Shown here piece by piece: positions 44,301 through 53,280 of a stretch of 64,000 bases of DNA. Location: contig NZ_JADIKE010000034.1 in NCBI RefSeq assembly GCF_016904955.1, positions 186,001 through 250,000 of the forward strand. Reading direction: 5' to 3'. The stretch's first letter is position 1, and every line of letters starts with the position of its first letter. The position numbers and the translations under genes were made by a program. The DNA is from Dyella flava (GTDB taxonomy: Bacteria > Pseudomonadota > Gammaproteobacteria > Xanthomonadales > Rhodanobacteraceae). The notes under the pieces were generated by a model. It saw only the letters and a list, made by a program, of their open reading frames with translations. It was not told where the DNA came from and did no database searches.

Positions 44301-44397
44301 GCAGCTTGCGCCACACACCCGGCAGGCTTTCCTCGCGCTCGTCATTCCGGGCGGAAGAATCGCTGTGCTGTTTCTCGTCCGGTAGATGCATGCGCAT
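41368..44397 (-). CDS. SNF2/SWI2-family helicase-like ATPase
   Basis: 1009 aa, AGGGA 4 nt before the ATG. Residues 1-~520 form a long N-terminal region without an obvious known domain. From ~530 the SNF2 motor is complete: LRPYQREGLRWL (Q/I region), motif I DDMGLGKT, II VFDEAQ, III LTGTPLENHLGELWS, IV LLFSQFTEML, V LSLKAGGVGLNL, VI ASDRAHRIGQDKPV. Bacterial members remodel nucleoprotein or RNA polymerase complexes; RapA-type N-terminal domains are not recognisable here. The final ~40 residues are charged. Likely cytoplasmic and DNA-translocating. Confidence 0.93.
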   Translation of the reverse strand: MRMHLPDEKQHSDSSARNDEREESLPGVWRKLLTRPAAAAAHEHAVLGFFFEVVPEEGAPYARLDAAPVLLVPAEHGRFTRPAPLESKLLAHTGLQAHEQRLATAVLGLTQTLRKSRSYARLAGHVGNTLLAEMLDTAPCFLGGLAGLRLSRGKSHQLNWHWHLENDGSQRLLPALPHSQRLLRVDGLWFLDAERAELGHLEADPEETHWLDLPPLKHEYSQALRSSLPSSRLAHRIPLPQVFDELKRAELAPKPVLTLHALTRHARLAAGTPPLAYARLAFDYAGERLPGRGGEPLVRRVRNGQLVEIARRRAEELSTMEQLERAGLTLGVDTEGLPWDLADTLPEDAWLFPGKGHAGALEVNTPARWLALRPKLEAEGFLLEYAPSFPFEVLEGPVRWYGNAVEDADDHAFDLEIGIEVEGKRRNLLPAVAQALAEHQLNLSPAPNEPEDAVWYAPVDERRRVPVRLKELRGLLAPLAEYLEKPKKKLHLPRVQAGRLEEIVEALPTGGELQAPEQLRGFTARLRDAAERASDAVPEGLTVELRPYQREGLRWLNALAEAGVGGVLADDMGLGKTLQLITHLLALKERDALQQPALIVVPTSLIPNWLAEIARFAPSLRALALHGPQRSGDFSQIAAQDIVLTSYALLPRDVITLRKQPFSLIVFDEAQQVKNPRTQARRAALTLRAPRCVCLTGTPLENHLGELWSQVDLAVPGLLGDEGAFRRHYRVPIEKQRDEDCQARLNRRLAPFILRRTKSQVASELPSKTEITRRVVLDGRQRELYESLRLSLADELREVIAQRGIAHSGIVVLDALLKLRQVCCDPRLVKLEAARGVRDSAKFELLMDMLPALLAEGRKVLLFSQFTEMLKLIANELDRHRIHYVMLTGETRDRAEPVQRFQDGDVPLFLLSLKAGGVGLNLTAADTVIHYDPWWNPAAEAQASDRAHRIGQDKPVFVFRLITAGTVEERIEELKARKAELAEAVLEGGGTREKLSFDQADLDALLAPD

Positions 44398-44486
44398 GCG
44401 ATCCCTGGGGCGATCAAAACCTTGAGCTTAGCAGCGATTTGGGTCGGCACTGCAAGTGACATGCATACGCCGATCGGAAGTCCTGC

Positions 44487-45512
44487 TCAGCGTGTTCCGA
44501 ACAGGCCTTCTGGATATTCGGGTTTTTGCTCACGCGCCATCAGCGCCTTGAGTCCTTCGACCGGGGTGACTTCGCCGTGCAGCACGGCTTGCACGCCCTT
44601 GCTGATGGGCAGATCCAGGCCATGCTTATCGGCCAGGCGCACCACTTCGTTGGCGGTGACCACGCTTTCGACCACCTGCCCGATCTGCGCTACCGCTTCG
44701 TGAATGCCGATGCCCTGCCCCAAGGCCAGGCCCAGACGGCGATTGCGCGACAGATCGCCGGTGCAGGTGAGCACCAGGTCGCCGAGACCGGACAAGCCCA
44801 TCAGGGTTTCCGGCCTGGCTCCGAGCGCCTTGCCCAGGCGCAGCATCTCGTTCATGCCGCGGGTGATCAGGCCGGCACGCGCGTTCAAACCCAGCTTCAT
44901 GCCGTCGGCCACGCCGGTGGCGACGGCGAGCACGTTCTTCATCGCACCGCCGAGTTCTGCGCCGAGCACATCGTTGCCGGAATAGGCGCGGAAGTTCGGC
45001 GCATGCAGCAGCACGGCGAGTTCCTGGGCGAAGGCATCGTTTTCCGAATGCACGGTGACCGCACTGGGCAAGCCCGCCGCCACCTCGCGCGCAAAGGAAG
45101 GACCGGTGATCACCGCCCGTTCGCGCCCCGGCAGCTTTTCGGCCACCAACTCATGCAGGAAACGGCCGGTACCCGGTTCGAAACCCTTGGTCGCCCAGGC
45201 GATGTTGGCGTCGGGATCGAGCAGTGGCGCGATCTCGTCCAGCATTTCGGCAAAGGCGTGGCTGGGCACGACGATCAGCACGACCTTGGCGCCGCGCACG
45301 GCGGCGGCCAGATCAGGTTCGTAGTCCAGCTCCGCCGGGAGTTCGAGGTCCGGCAGGTAGCGCTGGTTGCGACGGCTGACCTTCATCGCGGCCAGCGCCT
45401 CGGCATTGCGCCCCCACAGGCGGGTCGGCACGCCGTTGCGGGCGGCCAGGGTCGCCAGCGCCGTTCCCCAGGAGCCGGCGCCCAGCACAGCCATCACGGG
45501 CTGATCGCTCAT
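44487..45512 (-). CDS. gpsA: NAD(P)-dependent glycerol-3-phosphate dehydrogenase
   Basis: 341 aa from ATG 45512. The N-terminal Rossmann motif is [12 protein letters not shown]; the active-site Lys lies in [13 protein letters not shown], and [13 protein letters not shown] is the substrate-binding stretch of the family. It reduces dihydroxyacetone phosphate to sn-glycerol-3-phosphate for phospholipid synthesis, the substrate of PlsB encoded at the far right of this window. It is 10 bp downstream of secB on the same strand, the conserved secB-gpsA pairing. Confidence 0.97.
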   Translation of the reverse strand: MSDQPVMAVLGAGSWGTALATLAARNGVPTRLWGRNAEALAAMKVSRRNQRYLPDLELPAELDYEPDLAAAVRGAKVVLIVVPSHAFAEMLDEIAPLLDPDANIAWATKGFEPGTGRFLHELVAEKLPGRERAVITGPSFAREVAAGLPSAVTVHSENDAFAQELAVLLHAPNFRAYSGNDVLGAELGGAMKNVLAVATGVADGMKLGLNARAGLITRGMNEMLRLGKALGARPETLMGLSGLGDLVLTCTGDLSRNRRLGLALGQGIGIHEAVAQIGQVVESVVTANEVVRLADKHGLDLPISKGVQAVLHGEVTPVEGLKALMAREQKPEYPEGLFGTR

Positions 45513-45522
45513 GATGGAACGA

Positions 45523-46020
45523 TCAGCTGTTGAGCGTATGCGGCTCACCACCCGCGCGGCGCTGCTGCTCCGCGTAGAGAGCCTCGAAGTTGATCGGCTG
45601 CAGCAGGAACGGCGGGAATCCACCCTCCTGCACCAGGCTGGAGATCACCTGGCGGGCATACGGGAACAGCAGGTTCGGGCAGTAGCTGCCGATAATGCCG
45701 GCGTGATCGACCTCGTTGAAGCCGGCGATGCCGAACAGGCCGGCCTGATGCACTTCCGCCAGGTACGCGGTGCGGTCGTTGACGGTGCAGGTCAGGGTGA
45801 GGCTCAGCACGACTTCGTACAGGTCGTTGCCCAGACCGGTCGCGCGCTGCGTCAGGTTCAGCTGGACCTGCGGCGCCTCGCTGATTTCGCTGACTTCCTG
45901 GAAGATCTGCGGAGCATTGGGCGCCTCGAAGGACACGTCTTTTACATAGATCTTCTGCAACGCCAGCATGGGCTGGTTGGCCGGGCTGTTGACCTGGCCG
46001 TTGGCGGTGATATCTGCCAT
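45523..46020 (-). CDS. secB: Protein-export chaperone SecB
   Basis: 165 aa from ATG 46020 with GAGGGA 6 nt upstream. Typical SecB segments are [17 protein letters not shown], the acidic/beta core with [33 protein letters not shown], and the conserved C-terminal [16 protein letters not shown]. The tetrameric chaperone keeps preproteins unfolded and delivers them to SecA. First gene of the secB-gpsA operon; divergent from rpmB-rpmG. Confidence 0.97.
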   Translation of the reverse strand: MADITANGQVNSPANQPMLALQKIYVKDVSFEAPNAPQIFQEVSEISEAPQVQLNLTQRATGLGNDLYEVVLSLTLTCTVNDRTAYLAEVHQAGLFGIAGFNEVDHAGIIGSYCPNLLFPYARQVISSLVQEGGFPPFLLQPINFEALYAEQQRRAGGEPHTLNS

Positions 46021-46437
46021 GGGAATCCCTCGGTTCAAATAGGCGCGCGCGTGGAGCGCAAAGCATGGGATTGTTCCATACATCCCGGTCTGCGGCTATG
46101 AGACGGTTTCGGGTGGGTGGATGTTCAAAGGCGAGGCACCGGGGGTTAATGGCGGGGGGCAAGCCGGTGGGTTTTCGGGAGGCGGCTGGCTGGTGTTTTC
46201 GCCACTCGCTGCCAACCCCTAACTCCTCGCCCCTGCTCAAATATTGCACAGGACCCCGTTTTCCTGAGAGAATGCGCGGCTCGCCCCTGTCGACCCGGCT
46301 TTCCGGGCATGTCCGCAACGCGATGCGGACCTCACGGCACGCGGCGAAAGCAATCTCTCCAGCATCGCGAGGCGCGTAGCGCCGCTGGGCCGATGTCGCC
46401 CTGGCCAACGGGCGGTTCACGAATTACGGAGGTCATC
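46021..46437. other. Divergent intergenic region, secB / rpmB
   Basis: Holds a long rpmB leader (about 160 nt from the putative promoter) with GC-rich inverted segments near 46370-46395. No gene is supported. Confidence 0.5.
46244..46273 (+). promoter_or_regulatory. Putative sigma-70 promoter for rpmB-rpmG
   Basis: TTGCAC (46244-46249), 18-bp spacer, GAGAAT (46268-46273). The -35 is good and the -10 moderate. Inferred only from match and position. Confidence 0.4.
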
Positions 46438-46674
46438 ATGGCCCGTGTATGCCAAGTCACCGGAAAGGGTGTGCAGACCGGCAATAACGTCTCGCACGCC
46501 AACAACAAGACCCGTCGCCGCTGGTTGCCCAACCTGCATGAGCGTCGCTTCTGGGTTCCCAGCGAAAACCGTTGGGTGAAACTGCGCGTCTCCAACCAGG
46601 CGCTGCGTACTATCGACAAGAAGGGCATCGAGGCCGTGATCGCCGACCTGCGTGCCCGTGGTGAAAAGGTCTAA
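46438..46674 (+). CDS. rpmB: 50S ribosomal protein L28
   Basis: 78 aa from ATG 46438 with GGAGG at 7-nt spacing. [20 protein letters not shown] and [17 protein letters not shown] are diagnostic. Length matches bacterial L28. It precedes rpmG by 10 bp in the conserved rpmB-rpmG order. Confidence 0.98.
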   Translation: MARVCQVTGKGVQTGNNVSHANNKTRRRWLPNLHERRFWVPSENRWVKLRVSNQALRTIDKKGIEAVIADLRARGEKV

Positions 46675-46684
46675 GGAGTAAGTC

Positions 46685-46852
46685 ATGGCTAACAGCAAGC
46701 AAGACAAGATCCGCCTGATCTCGTCGGCCGGTACCGGCCACTTCTACACCACGCAGAAGAACAAGAAGAACACCCCGGACAAGTTCGAGTTCAAGAAGTA
46801 CGATCCGGTCGTTCGCAAGCACGTGATCTACAAGGAAGGCAAGATCAAGTAA
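46685..46852 (+). CDS. rpmG: 50S ribosomal protein L33
   Basis: 55 aa: [20 protein letters not shown] at the N-terminus, ending [10 protein letters not shown], with the family's [12 protein letters not shown] core. It is the cysteine-free (zinc-independent) form. AAGGAG lies about 8 nt upstream. A terminator follows 22 bp after the stop. Confidence 0.98.
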   Translation: MANSKQDKIRLISSAGTGHFYTTQKNKKNTPDKFEFKKYDPVVRKHVIYKEGKIK

Positions 46853-46873
46853 TCGATCTGCTTCCTGCGTTTG

Positions 46874-46903
46874 AAAACCCGCCTCCACGGCGGGTTTTCT
46901 TTT
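46874..46903 (+). terminator. Terminator of rpmB-rpmG
   Basis: 10-bp stem AAAACCCGCC/GGCGGGTTTT with a 5-nt loop, followed by CTTTT. Confidence 0.9.
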
Positions 46904-46944
46904 GCCCGCTTGCCAGCGTCGCAACGGCCTCCGATGATCCGCCC

Positions 46945-47496
46945 ATGGAGAATGCCGACGCCCTCTTTCCTGGTTTGCTGGGCGAGGCTGCCTGGCGCAG
47001 CCTGCCTGAACCCGTGCAACGAATGCATGGCGCCGCAGCGCGCGTCACGGCTCACGGCATCGCCGATGTGGAGGGAGATGGCAATCTGATTGTCCGCATG
47101 CTTCGTCGGATGCTCGGACTACCTGCGCCCGGCAGGCAGCAATCGCTGGAATTCTTTATCGAGCGCCGCGGTTGTAAAGAAACATGGACTCGGCGCTTTG
47201 CGCATGGCGAGATGCGTTCCGAACTGAATCGCGATGCGAACGCGCTGCAGTTGCTTGAAAGGCTGGGCCCGGTGACCTTGTGCTTTGCCTTGCATCACGA
47301 CCCTTCCGGCATCGACTGGCATCTGCTTCGCGTGTCGGTGCTTGGCGCCCCAGTGCCGCGTGCGTGGTTCGGCCACGTACTTTCGCGCAGCAGCTCTGAT
47401 GATGGCCGTTACGCCTTCACCATCGACACGCGCCTGCCGCTGGTGGGCAGGCTGGTCGCCTATCGCGGCTGGCTGGAGATCGTGCCAGATGTCTGA
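46945..47496 (+). CDS. DUF4166 domain protein
   Basis: 183 aa. The N-terminal PEPVQRMHG segment, the middle WTRRFAHGEMRSEL, and the C-terminal Y.G.LEI strand match DUF4166, a domain often fused to or adjacent to saccharopine-dehydrogenase-like reductases. One such gene lies just beyond (47895-49007, opposite strand). It overlaps the next gene by 8 bp. No signal peptide. The biochemical role is unknown. Confidence 0.82.
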   Translation: MENADALFPGLLGEAAWRSLPEPVQRMHGAAARVTAHGIADVEGDGNLIVRMLRRMLGLPAPGRQQSLEFFIERRGCKETWTRRFAHGEMRSELNRDANALQLLERLGPVTLCFALHHDPSGIDWHLLRVSVLGAPVPRAWFGHVLSRSSSDDGRYAFTIDTRLPLVGRLVAYRGWLEIVPDV

Positions 47497-47905
47497 ACCT
47501 TGCACGCAACCGGTGGTGGTCTATGACGGCGTCTGCCTGTTGTGCAGCCGCTGGATTCGCTTCCTGCTCAAGCATGATCAAGCGGGCCGCTATCTATTAG
47601 CGGCCATGCAATCCGACAGCGGGCGCACGCTGCTGCAATCGCATGGACTCGATCCGGATTCCCCGTTCTCGATGCTGCTGGTGGAAAACGGACACGGCTA
47701 TACCGATACCACGGCCATTGCGCGAGTCCTGCGCGGCCTGCCGGATCGACGCTGGCACTGGCTCAGTGCAGCGATGTTGTCCGTGCCGCGGCGCTTGCGC
47801 GATTCGGTTTATCGCCTGGTCGCGCGCAACCGTTACCGACTGTTCGGGCGCAGCGCGCAATGCTTTGCGCCCACGCCGGAACAGCGTAAGCGTTTCATGC
47901 CGTAA
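47489..47905 (+). CDS. DCC-family thiol-disulfide-type protein (DUF393)
   Basis: 138 aa from ATG 47489, overlapping the DUF4166 stop. The family signature D-G-x-C-x-x-C is present as VVYDGVCLLCSRWIRFLLKHD near residue 10, followed by FSMLLVENG and a C-terminal basic region with RNRYRLFG. Members have a thioredoxin-like fold and are predicted oxidoreductases. Its last 11 bp overlap the 3' end of the convergent reductase gene. Confidence 0.9.
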   Translation: MSEPCTQPVVVYDGVCLLCSRWIRFLLKHDQAGRYLLAAMQSDSGRTLLQSHGLDPDSPFSMLLVENGHGYTDTTAIARVLRGLPDRRWHWLSAAMLSVPRRLRDSVYRLVARNRYRLFGRSAQCFAPTPEQRKRFMP

Positions 47906-49007
47906 GCGTTTCGAGCCGGGTGCTGATTGCATAGGCGGAGAGCGCATCCAGCGCTTCATCCAGATTGAACAGACCCATGCACGGCACCGCGCCAGTGACA
48001 TCAAGCGAGCCAGCGGCGAGTTTCCGCGCGAGCACCACAGCAGGCATGGCTGGAATCTGTGGCCCATCGCCCGCGGTCGCATGCAGCGACCATCGCAAAT
48101 GGATGGGTTTCGCCGCTGCGTCGTGGCCGCGTAACTCAACCACCATTCCGCCAGCATCTGTACCGGTACGCAGGAACCATTCGCTCATGCGGCGCAAACC
48201 GTGCGCATGTCGTGGCAGATCACGCAGCAGCCCTGTACGAACCAGCCATGCAAGCAACCACATGCCAAAGTGCAGCCGACGCAATTCCAATCCAGCGCGA
48301 AAGACGACACGCTGCACGCCTGCATAACGCTGCGGAAACAAAGCCAGATCGGGCACATCGCACAAACCCACCCAGCGCGGTCCTGACATGAATGACGCAC
48401 GCCGCGTCGACAGCCAGCCGTAGCCTCGATGCCACTCCCCGTTCTGCCAGATGGATACGGGACGTCCGCAGTAACCCAAGATCGCCGCTACCGTTGCATC
48501 ACCGCGTGGGGTGCGATTGCCGGGACTGATGGCGTGCTCGATAGACCGCAGGGATGCAAAGCCGGCTTGAAGCCGATCGATCACCGCACTGCTCAACGCT
48601 GGCAACGTCGAGGCCCCGCTGACCAACAGGCGGCCGGCCGCCCGCGCTCGCGCATCCAGGGCAGCGAAGCCGGCCACAAAATCGCGCCCATCGGCCAGAT
48701 CCACATAGTCGCTATGGCATGCCAGGCAGGCTTCCGCGACGCGATAGTCCTGGGCCTGGAATGGCCCGGCCGCGTGGATCACCAGTTGTGGCGCAAGACT
48801 GTGCAGCGTTGCCAGCAAATCGATGGCATCGACATCGATCACGGCAATCCTTACCAAGACATCGCCCAGTTGATCTCGCAAATGTTCCAGGCCTGCGCGA
48901 GTGCGCCCAGCCAGGATCAACTCAAACCGCGAATCATGCGCGAGGCGCGCGGCAATACGTGCGCCGAATACGCCGGTCGCGCCGATCAACAGGACTCGCA
49001 ACGCCAT
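47895..49007 (-). CDS. Saccharopine-dehydrogenase-like NAD(P)-binding reductase
   Basis: 370 aa. The N-terminal Rossmann fold starts LLIGATGVFGARIAARL, with DVDAIDLL and VIHAAGPFQAQDYRVAEACL typical of the Sacchrp_dh_NADP family; ADGRDFV follows. The C-terminal half is a family-specific domain with no lysine-pathway signature. It is probably an oxidoreductase of unknown substrate, functionally linked to the facing DUF4166 and DCC genes. Confidence 0.87.
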   Translation of the reverse strand: MALRVLLIGATGVFGARIAARLAHDSRFELILAGRTRAGLEHLRDQLGDVLVRIAVIDVDAIDLLATLHSLAPQLVIHAAGPFQAQDYRVAEACLACHSDYVDLADGRDFVAGFAALDARARAAGRLLVSGASTLPALSSAVIDRLQAGFASLRSIEHAISPGNRTPRGDATVAAILGYCGRPVSIWQNGEWHRGYGWLSTRRASFMSGPRWVGLCDVPDLALFPQRYAGVQRVVFRAGLELRRLHFGMWLLAWLVRTGLLRDLPRHAHGLRRMSEWFLRTGTDAGGMVVELRGHDAAAKPIHLRWSLHATAGDGPQIPAMPAVVLARKLAAGSLDVTGAVPCMGLFNLDEALDALSAYAISTRLETLTA

Positions 49008-49023
49008 GTCGCCCCCATCAACA

Positions 49024-49050
49024 AAAAGCCCGCCATCATGGCGGGCTTTT
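49024..49050. terminator. Bidirectional terminator
   Basis: 11-bp stem AAAAGCCCGCC/GGCGGGCTTTT with a 5-nt loop. It ends the desaturase transcript on the minus strand. Confidence 0.9.
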
Positions 49051-49079
49051 AACGCTTGCCGGTTAGTGGTGCAAAGCCC

Positions 49080-50279
49080 TCAGGCGTTGCTGCCCACCAA
49101 GGCATAGCTCTTCAAGCGCTGCGCGAATTCCTGCAAGGAGCGAATGCCGCTCTGCTCGGCTTCGACAATCCACTGCTGCAAACCCTTCAACGCCTGCTCG
49201 GCGCCACGCTGTTCCATCAGCTCGGCGAGACGATTGCGGAAATCGCACACCGTGCTGAGGTTCGGGCGCTTGGCCAGCACGGCTTGCATGCGCTCGCGGC
49301 CTTCGCCGTCGAGCCAGCGGCCGCCATCGGCGAAAGAACGACGCAGGCGGCGCGGCACGGCCTTGATGCTTTCGCCGGCGTGCTGCGCTTCGTCGGCCAG
49401 GGTCGGCACGATCACGTTGCGGTAGTAATCGGTCATCGCCTGGAAGCGATGGGTCAGCACGGCCTTGAGCGTTTCGGCATCCGGCAGGTGCACGTTGGGA
49501 CGCACGTCCAGGGTCGGCGCCACGCGCAGCACCTTGGCCAGGCCAACCGAGCGCAGCAGGCAGATCATCGCCCAGCCGATATCGAACTCCCACTTGCGCA
49601 GGGCGAATTTCGCCGAGCTGGGGAAAGCGTGATGGTTGTTGTGCAGTTCTTCACCGCCGATCCAGAAGCCCCAGGGGATCAGGTTGGTGGCGGTGTCGGA
49701 GCTTTCGAAGTTGCGATAGCCCCACCAGTGGCCGATGCCATTGACGAAGCCCGCCGCCCAGAACGGAATCCACGCCATCTGCACGGCCCACACGGCCAGG
49801 CCGATCACGCCGAACAGTGTGAAGTTGATGATCAGCATCAGCACCGGGCCCCAATAGGGATGGCCGGTGTAGAGCTTGCGCTCGATCCAGTCGTCGGGGG
49901 TGCCGCGACCGTACTTCTCCAGGTCTTCCTTGATCAGGCTGGCGTCGCGGTACAGCGACACGCCATCCCAGAACACCTTCTTGATGCCGTAGATCTGCGG
50001 GCTGTGCGGATCTTCCTCGGTCTCCACCTTGGCGTGGTGCTTGCGATGCACGGCGACCCACTCCTTGGTGACCATGCCCGTGGTGAGCCAGCCCCAGAAG
50101 CGGAAGAAATGCGAGATGGACGGATGCAGGTCGACGCCGCGATGCGTCTGGCAGCGGTGCAGATAGAGGGTGACGGTAAAGATGGTGATCTGGGTGACTA
50201 CCAGCAGGTAGACAAGGATCTCCACCCAACCGGCGCGACTCACACCACCGGAGAGGAAATGCAGCACAGCATCTAACAT
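49080..50279 (-). CDS. Acyl-CoA/lipid delta-9-type fatty acid desaturase
   Basis: 399 aa from ATG 50279; in-frame starts up to 50420 would extend it with no homology. Membrane di-iron desaturase: three His boxes are HRCQTH (HX4H), HRKHH and HNNHH, among four to six hydrophobic helices (LVYLLVVTQITIFTVTL and others). It introduces a double bond in membrane acyl chains with O2. The soluble C-terminal ~120 residues (DYYRNVIVPTLADE to end) are helical and longer than in minimal desaturases. Confidence 0.93.
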   Translation of the reverse strand: MLDAVLHFLSGGVSRAGWVEILVYLLVVTQITIFTVTLYLHRCQTHRGVDLHPSISHFFRFWGWLTTGMVTKEWVAVHRKHHAKVETEEDPHSPQIYGIKKVFWDGVSLYRDASLIKEDLEKYGRGTPDDWIERKLYTGHPYWGPVLMLIINFTLFGVIGLAVWAVQMAWIPFWAAGFVNGIGHWWGYRNFESSDTATNLIPWGFWIGGEELHNNHHAFPSSAKFALRKWEFDIGWAMICLLRSVGLAKVLRVAPTLDVRPNVHLPDAETLKAVLTHRFQAMTDYYRNVIVPTLADEAQHAGESIKAVPRRLRRSFADGGRWLDGEGRERMQAVLAKRPNLSTVCDFRNRLAELMEQRGAEQALKGLQQWIVEAEQSGIRSLQEFAQRLKSYALVGSNA

Positions 50280-50423
50280 CTTGGATATACCCGGAATCGT
50301 TGAAAAAGCAGTGTAGTGGAGGGTCCCCATACCCACCAGCATGGTAGCGCTCTGTCCGTTAAACCACCGCTTCGTGACGGTGTACGGTTGTGCAACGGAT
50401 GGGGTCGCCGTGACAATCATGCA

Positions 50424-51176
50424 ATGAACGCGCCGAAACCTGCTTTACCTCCCGTACTGCAACTTGAAAAGGTCACCCGGCGCCGCGCCGGCCGTACCGC
50501 CGTGCGTGACCTCGACCTGAGCCTGCAGAGGGGCCAGGTGCTTGGCCTGCTTGGGGTGAACGGGGCCGGCAAGTCGACCACCCTGGCGATGATCGCCGGA
50601 GCGCTGCGGCCTGATGGTGGCAGCATCCTGTTACAGGGACAGGATTTCCTGGAGCAGCCCGAACTGGCCCGGCAGGCGATCGGCTGGCTGCCGGAAGCTG
50701 CCCCGCTCTGGCCGGAATTGACGGTATGCGAACACCTTGAAGCCCACGGCCGTCTGCGCGGCATGCCGCGCGCCGATCTCACCCGCGCCCGGGACGCCAT
50801 CCTTGAACGACTTGAGCTGAAGGACATCTCGCGCCGCCTCGCCGGCGTATTGTCGCAGGGCCAGCGCCAACGCCTCGGCCTGGCCTGCGCGCTGCTGCAT
50901 CGCCCGGCCTTGCTGGTGCTGGACGAGCCGGCCAATGCGCTCGATCCGGTGCAGGTCGTCGCCTTGCGCAGCTTGCTGCGCGAGCTGGCCGCAAACGGCA
51001 CGGCGGTGATCCTGTCCACCCACCAGCTCGCCGAAGTGACGGCGGTGTGCGACCGGGTGGCGATCCTGCACGAAGGCACCCTGCGCTACGACGCACCACT
51101 ACCCGCGGACCAGCACGCCGCCTTGGAAAAAACCTTCTTCGATATCGCCATGGCCGGCAGGGCTCAAGCCGCATGA
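50424..51176 (+). CDS. ABC transporter ATP-binding protein (GldA-like)
   Basis: 250 aa. Walker A is GVNGAGKSTT, the signature is LSQGQRQRLGLA, Walker B is LLVLDEPANALD, and the switch His lies in STHQLAEV. The CcmA/GldA-type sequence and the following permease, GldG-like and DUF4340 genes indicate the 'gliding-motility-type' ABC system. It is widespread outside gliding bacteria and its substrate is unknown. The stop overlaps the permease start (ATGA at 51173-51176). Confidence 0.93.
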   Translation: MNAPKPALPPVLQLEKVTRRRAGRTAVRDLDLSLQRGQVLGLLGVNGAGKSTTLAMIAGALRPDGGSILLQGQDFLEQPELARQAIGWLPEAAPLWPELTVCEHLEAHGRLRGMPRADLTRARDAILERLELKDISRRLAGVLSQGQRQRLGLACALLHRPALLVLDEPANALDPVQVVALRSLLRELAANGTAVILSTHQLAEVTAVCDRVAILHEGTLRYDAPLPADQHAALEKTFFDIAMAGRAQAA

Positions 51177-51958
51177 CACTTCTTGCTGTGACGCGGCTGG
51201 AACTGCGCCGCCTGTTGGTGCGTCCGCTTGGCTGGATCATCGCCGCGCTGGCGCTGGCCGAACTCGGCTGGCGCTTTGCGTTGCTGCTGCAGATCTTCCT
51301 GCTCAACCAGGTTCGGCTGGCCGCGCTGCCCGATGGCCCCGGCTATACCGATCTGGTGGCGGTGCGGATGGACAGCAGCTTCATCACCGGCAGCCCTTTG
51401 CCGTTCGGCGTGATCGAACTCGCGCTCCTGGTGGTGCCACTGCTGACCATGTCGACGCTGGCGAGCGAACGCAGTGCCGGCACCTTGCCGCTGCTGTTTG
51501 CCAGCGGGCTTTCGTCTGCGCAGATACTGCTGGGTAAATATCTCGCGGTACTGATCTGGCTCGCCTTGTGGCTGCTGCTCGCTCTGGCCATTCCGGTGAG
51601 CCTCGCGCACGGCGCCACGCTGGACTGGGGCAAGCTCGCCGCGGCAACCCTGGGCACCTTTTTGGCGCTGGCCGTGCTGGGCGCCATCGGCGTGGCCTGC
51701 TCCGCGTTCGCTTCGCACCCCGCCGTCGCCGCGGTCGCCGCATTGATGCTGGGGCTAGCCCTCAACTGCATCAATCTCGGCGCGCAAATGGCGGGGGTCA
51801 GCAACGGCTTCCTCAACTGGCTGGCGATGAGTACGCATCAGGAAACACTGCTACGCGGCCTGGTTTCGAGTGCGGATATCGTGTGGTTCCTGTTGGCCAT
51901 CGCGGTTGCACTCGCATTGGGTGTGCGACGCCTGGCGGCAGATCGGGAGCGCGGCTGA
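51173..51958 (+). CDS. ABC transporter permease (GldF/ABC-2-like)
   Basis: 261 aa with six hydrophobic segments (about 18-40, 75-95, 115-140, 155-180, 185-205, 235-255). The TLASERSAGTLPLLFASGL loop between TM2 and TM3 is the ABC-2/GldF hallmark. It overlaps both neighbours by one to four bases, so the operon is translationally coupled. Confidence 0.9.
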   Translation: MTLLAVTRLELRRLLVRPLGWIIAALALAELGWRFALLLQIFLLNQVRLAALPDGPGYTDLVAVRMDSSFITGSPLPFGVIELALLVVPLLTMSTLASERSAGTLPLLFASGLSSAQILLGKYLAVLIWLALWLLLALAIPVSLAHGATLDWGKLAAATLGTFLALAVLGAIGVACSAFASHPAVAAVAALMLGLALNCINLGAQMAGVSNGFLNWLAMSTHQETLLRGLVSSADIVWFLLAIAVALALGVRRLAADRERG

Positions 51959-53280
51959 TGAGCAGGATTACCCGCCGCCTCAATAGCTGGCTGTTTGCCG
52001 TGCTCGTGCTGCTCGGGGCAGGCGCGATCGGCTATCTCACGGCGCGCCACGATCACGTCGCCGACTGGACCTACGGCAGCCGCGTCAGCATGTCGCCGCA
52101 AACACGCGCCGTGCTGGCGAAGCTGGACGGCCCGCTCGACATCGTCAGCTATGCCGATCCGCAGGGCGATCTGCGCCAGACCATCGCCGCCGTATTGCAG
52201 CGTTATCAGCAGGCCAAGCCGGACATTCATCTGAGCTTCGTCGATCCGCAGAAAGATCCGGCGGCCATGCGTAATCTCGGCATCACCGTCGATGGCGAGT
52301 TGATCCTGCACTATCGCCATCGCGAGCAACGCCTGGATGTACTGAACGAGCGCAGCTTCACCAACGCACTGGAACGGCTGGTGCGCGGCAACGATCGCGT
52401 CGTCGCCTTCGTCGCCGGCGATGGTGAGCGCCGTGCGGACGGTGATGCGAATGCTGATCTGGGCACTTTCGTTGCCCAGTTGGAAGATAGCGGCATGCGT
52501 GCCGTGCCGCTGAATTTCTCGCAGACGGCGAGCGTGCCCGAGCAAACCGACCTGGTCGTATTGGCCAGTCCACAAGCGGCGTTGTCGCCCGCCGCCAGCA
52601 AGGCGCTGGTTGATTACCTTGGCAACGGCGGCAATCTGCTGTGGCTGGCCGATCCCGGCAATCAGGATCCCAGCTTGCAACCGCTGGCGGATACGCTCGG
52701 CATTCGCGTGCTGCCCGGGGAACTGATCGATCCATCGTCTTCGGCGCTGGGACTGAAAGATCCACGCATGATTCCGCTCGGCGACTATCCCGTCAGCCCG
52801 ATCACGCGCGGCTTTGTGCTGACCACGCTGTTCCCCGAGGTCGCGCCGCTGGCGGAAGTGCGCAAGAGCGAATGGCAGATCACGCCGTTCCTGCGCTCCA
52901 GTCCGCAGGCGACGATGCAGTCCCTGAACGGCTCGTCGGGCAATGCCCCCAAAGGCCCGCTCGATTTCGGCTTCGCACTCAGCCGGCTTTCGCCGAGCCC
53001 GGCCAAGGCGGAGCAGCGCGTGGTGGTGATCGGCAACGGTGATTTCCTATCGAACAGTTTTCTCGGCAACGGCGGCAACCGTGCGCTGGGCGAACGCATC
53101 TTCGACTGGCTGCTGGGCGACGACCAACTGATCGACATGCCGTCGCGCAGCGCGCCGGATCGCGTGCTGAATGTTTCGCAGGGCGAACTGAACATCCTCA
53201 GCATCGCCTTCATCCTGCTGATACCCGTGCTGCTGCTGGTGATCGGCGGCGTCATCGCCTGGCGCCGGCGGCGCGCATGA
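51958..53280 (+). CDS. GldG-like ABC-type accessory protein
   Basis: 440 aa. N-terminal TM at ~12-28 and C-terminal TM at ~412-432 (SIAFILLIPVLLLVIGGVIAW) flank a large periplasmic-type domain. SMSPQTRAVLAKLDGPLDI, RYQQAKPDIHLSFVDPQKDP and LVDYLGNGGNLLWLADPG match the GldG/ABC_transp_aux family. It is thought to work with the permease. The start ATG shares a base with the permease stop (TGATG). Confidence 0.88.
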   Translation: MSRITRRLNSWLFAVLVLLGAGAIGYLTARHDHVADWTYGSRVSMSPQTRAVLAKLDGPLDIVSYADPQGDLRQTIAAVLQRYQQAKPDIHLSFVDPQKDPAAMRNLGITVDGELILHYRHREQRLDVLNERSFTNALERLVRGNDRVVAFVAGDGERRADGDANADLGTFVAQLEDSGMRAVPLNFSQTASVPEQTDLVVLASPQAALSPAASKALVDYLGNGGNLLWLADPGNQDPSLQPLADTLGIRVLPGELIDPSSSALGLKDPRMIPLGDYPVSPITRGFVLTTLFPEVAPLAEVRKSEWQITPFLRSSPQATMQSLNGSSGNAPKGPLDFGFALSRLSPSPAKAEQRVVVIGNGDFLSNSFLGNGGNRALGERIFDWLLGDDQLIDMPSRSAPDRVLNVSQGELNILSIAFILLIPVLLLVIGGVIAWRRRRA

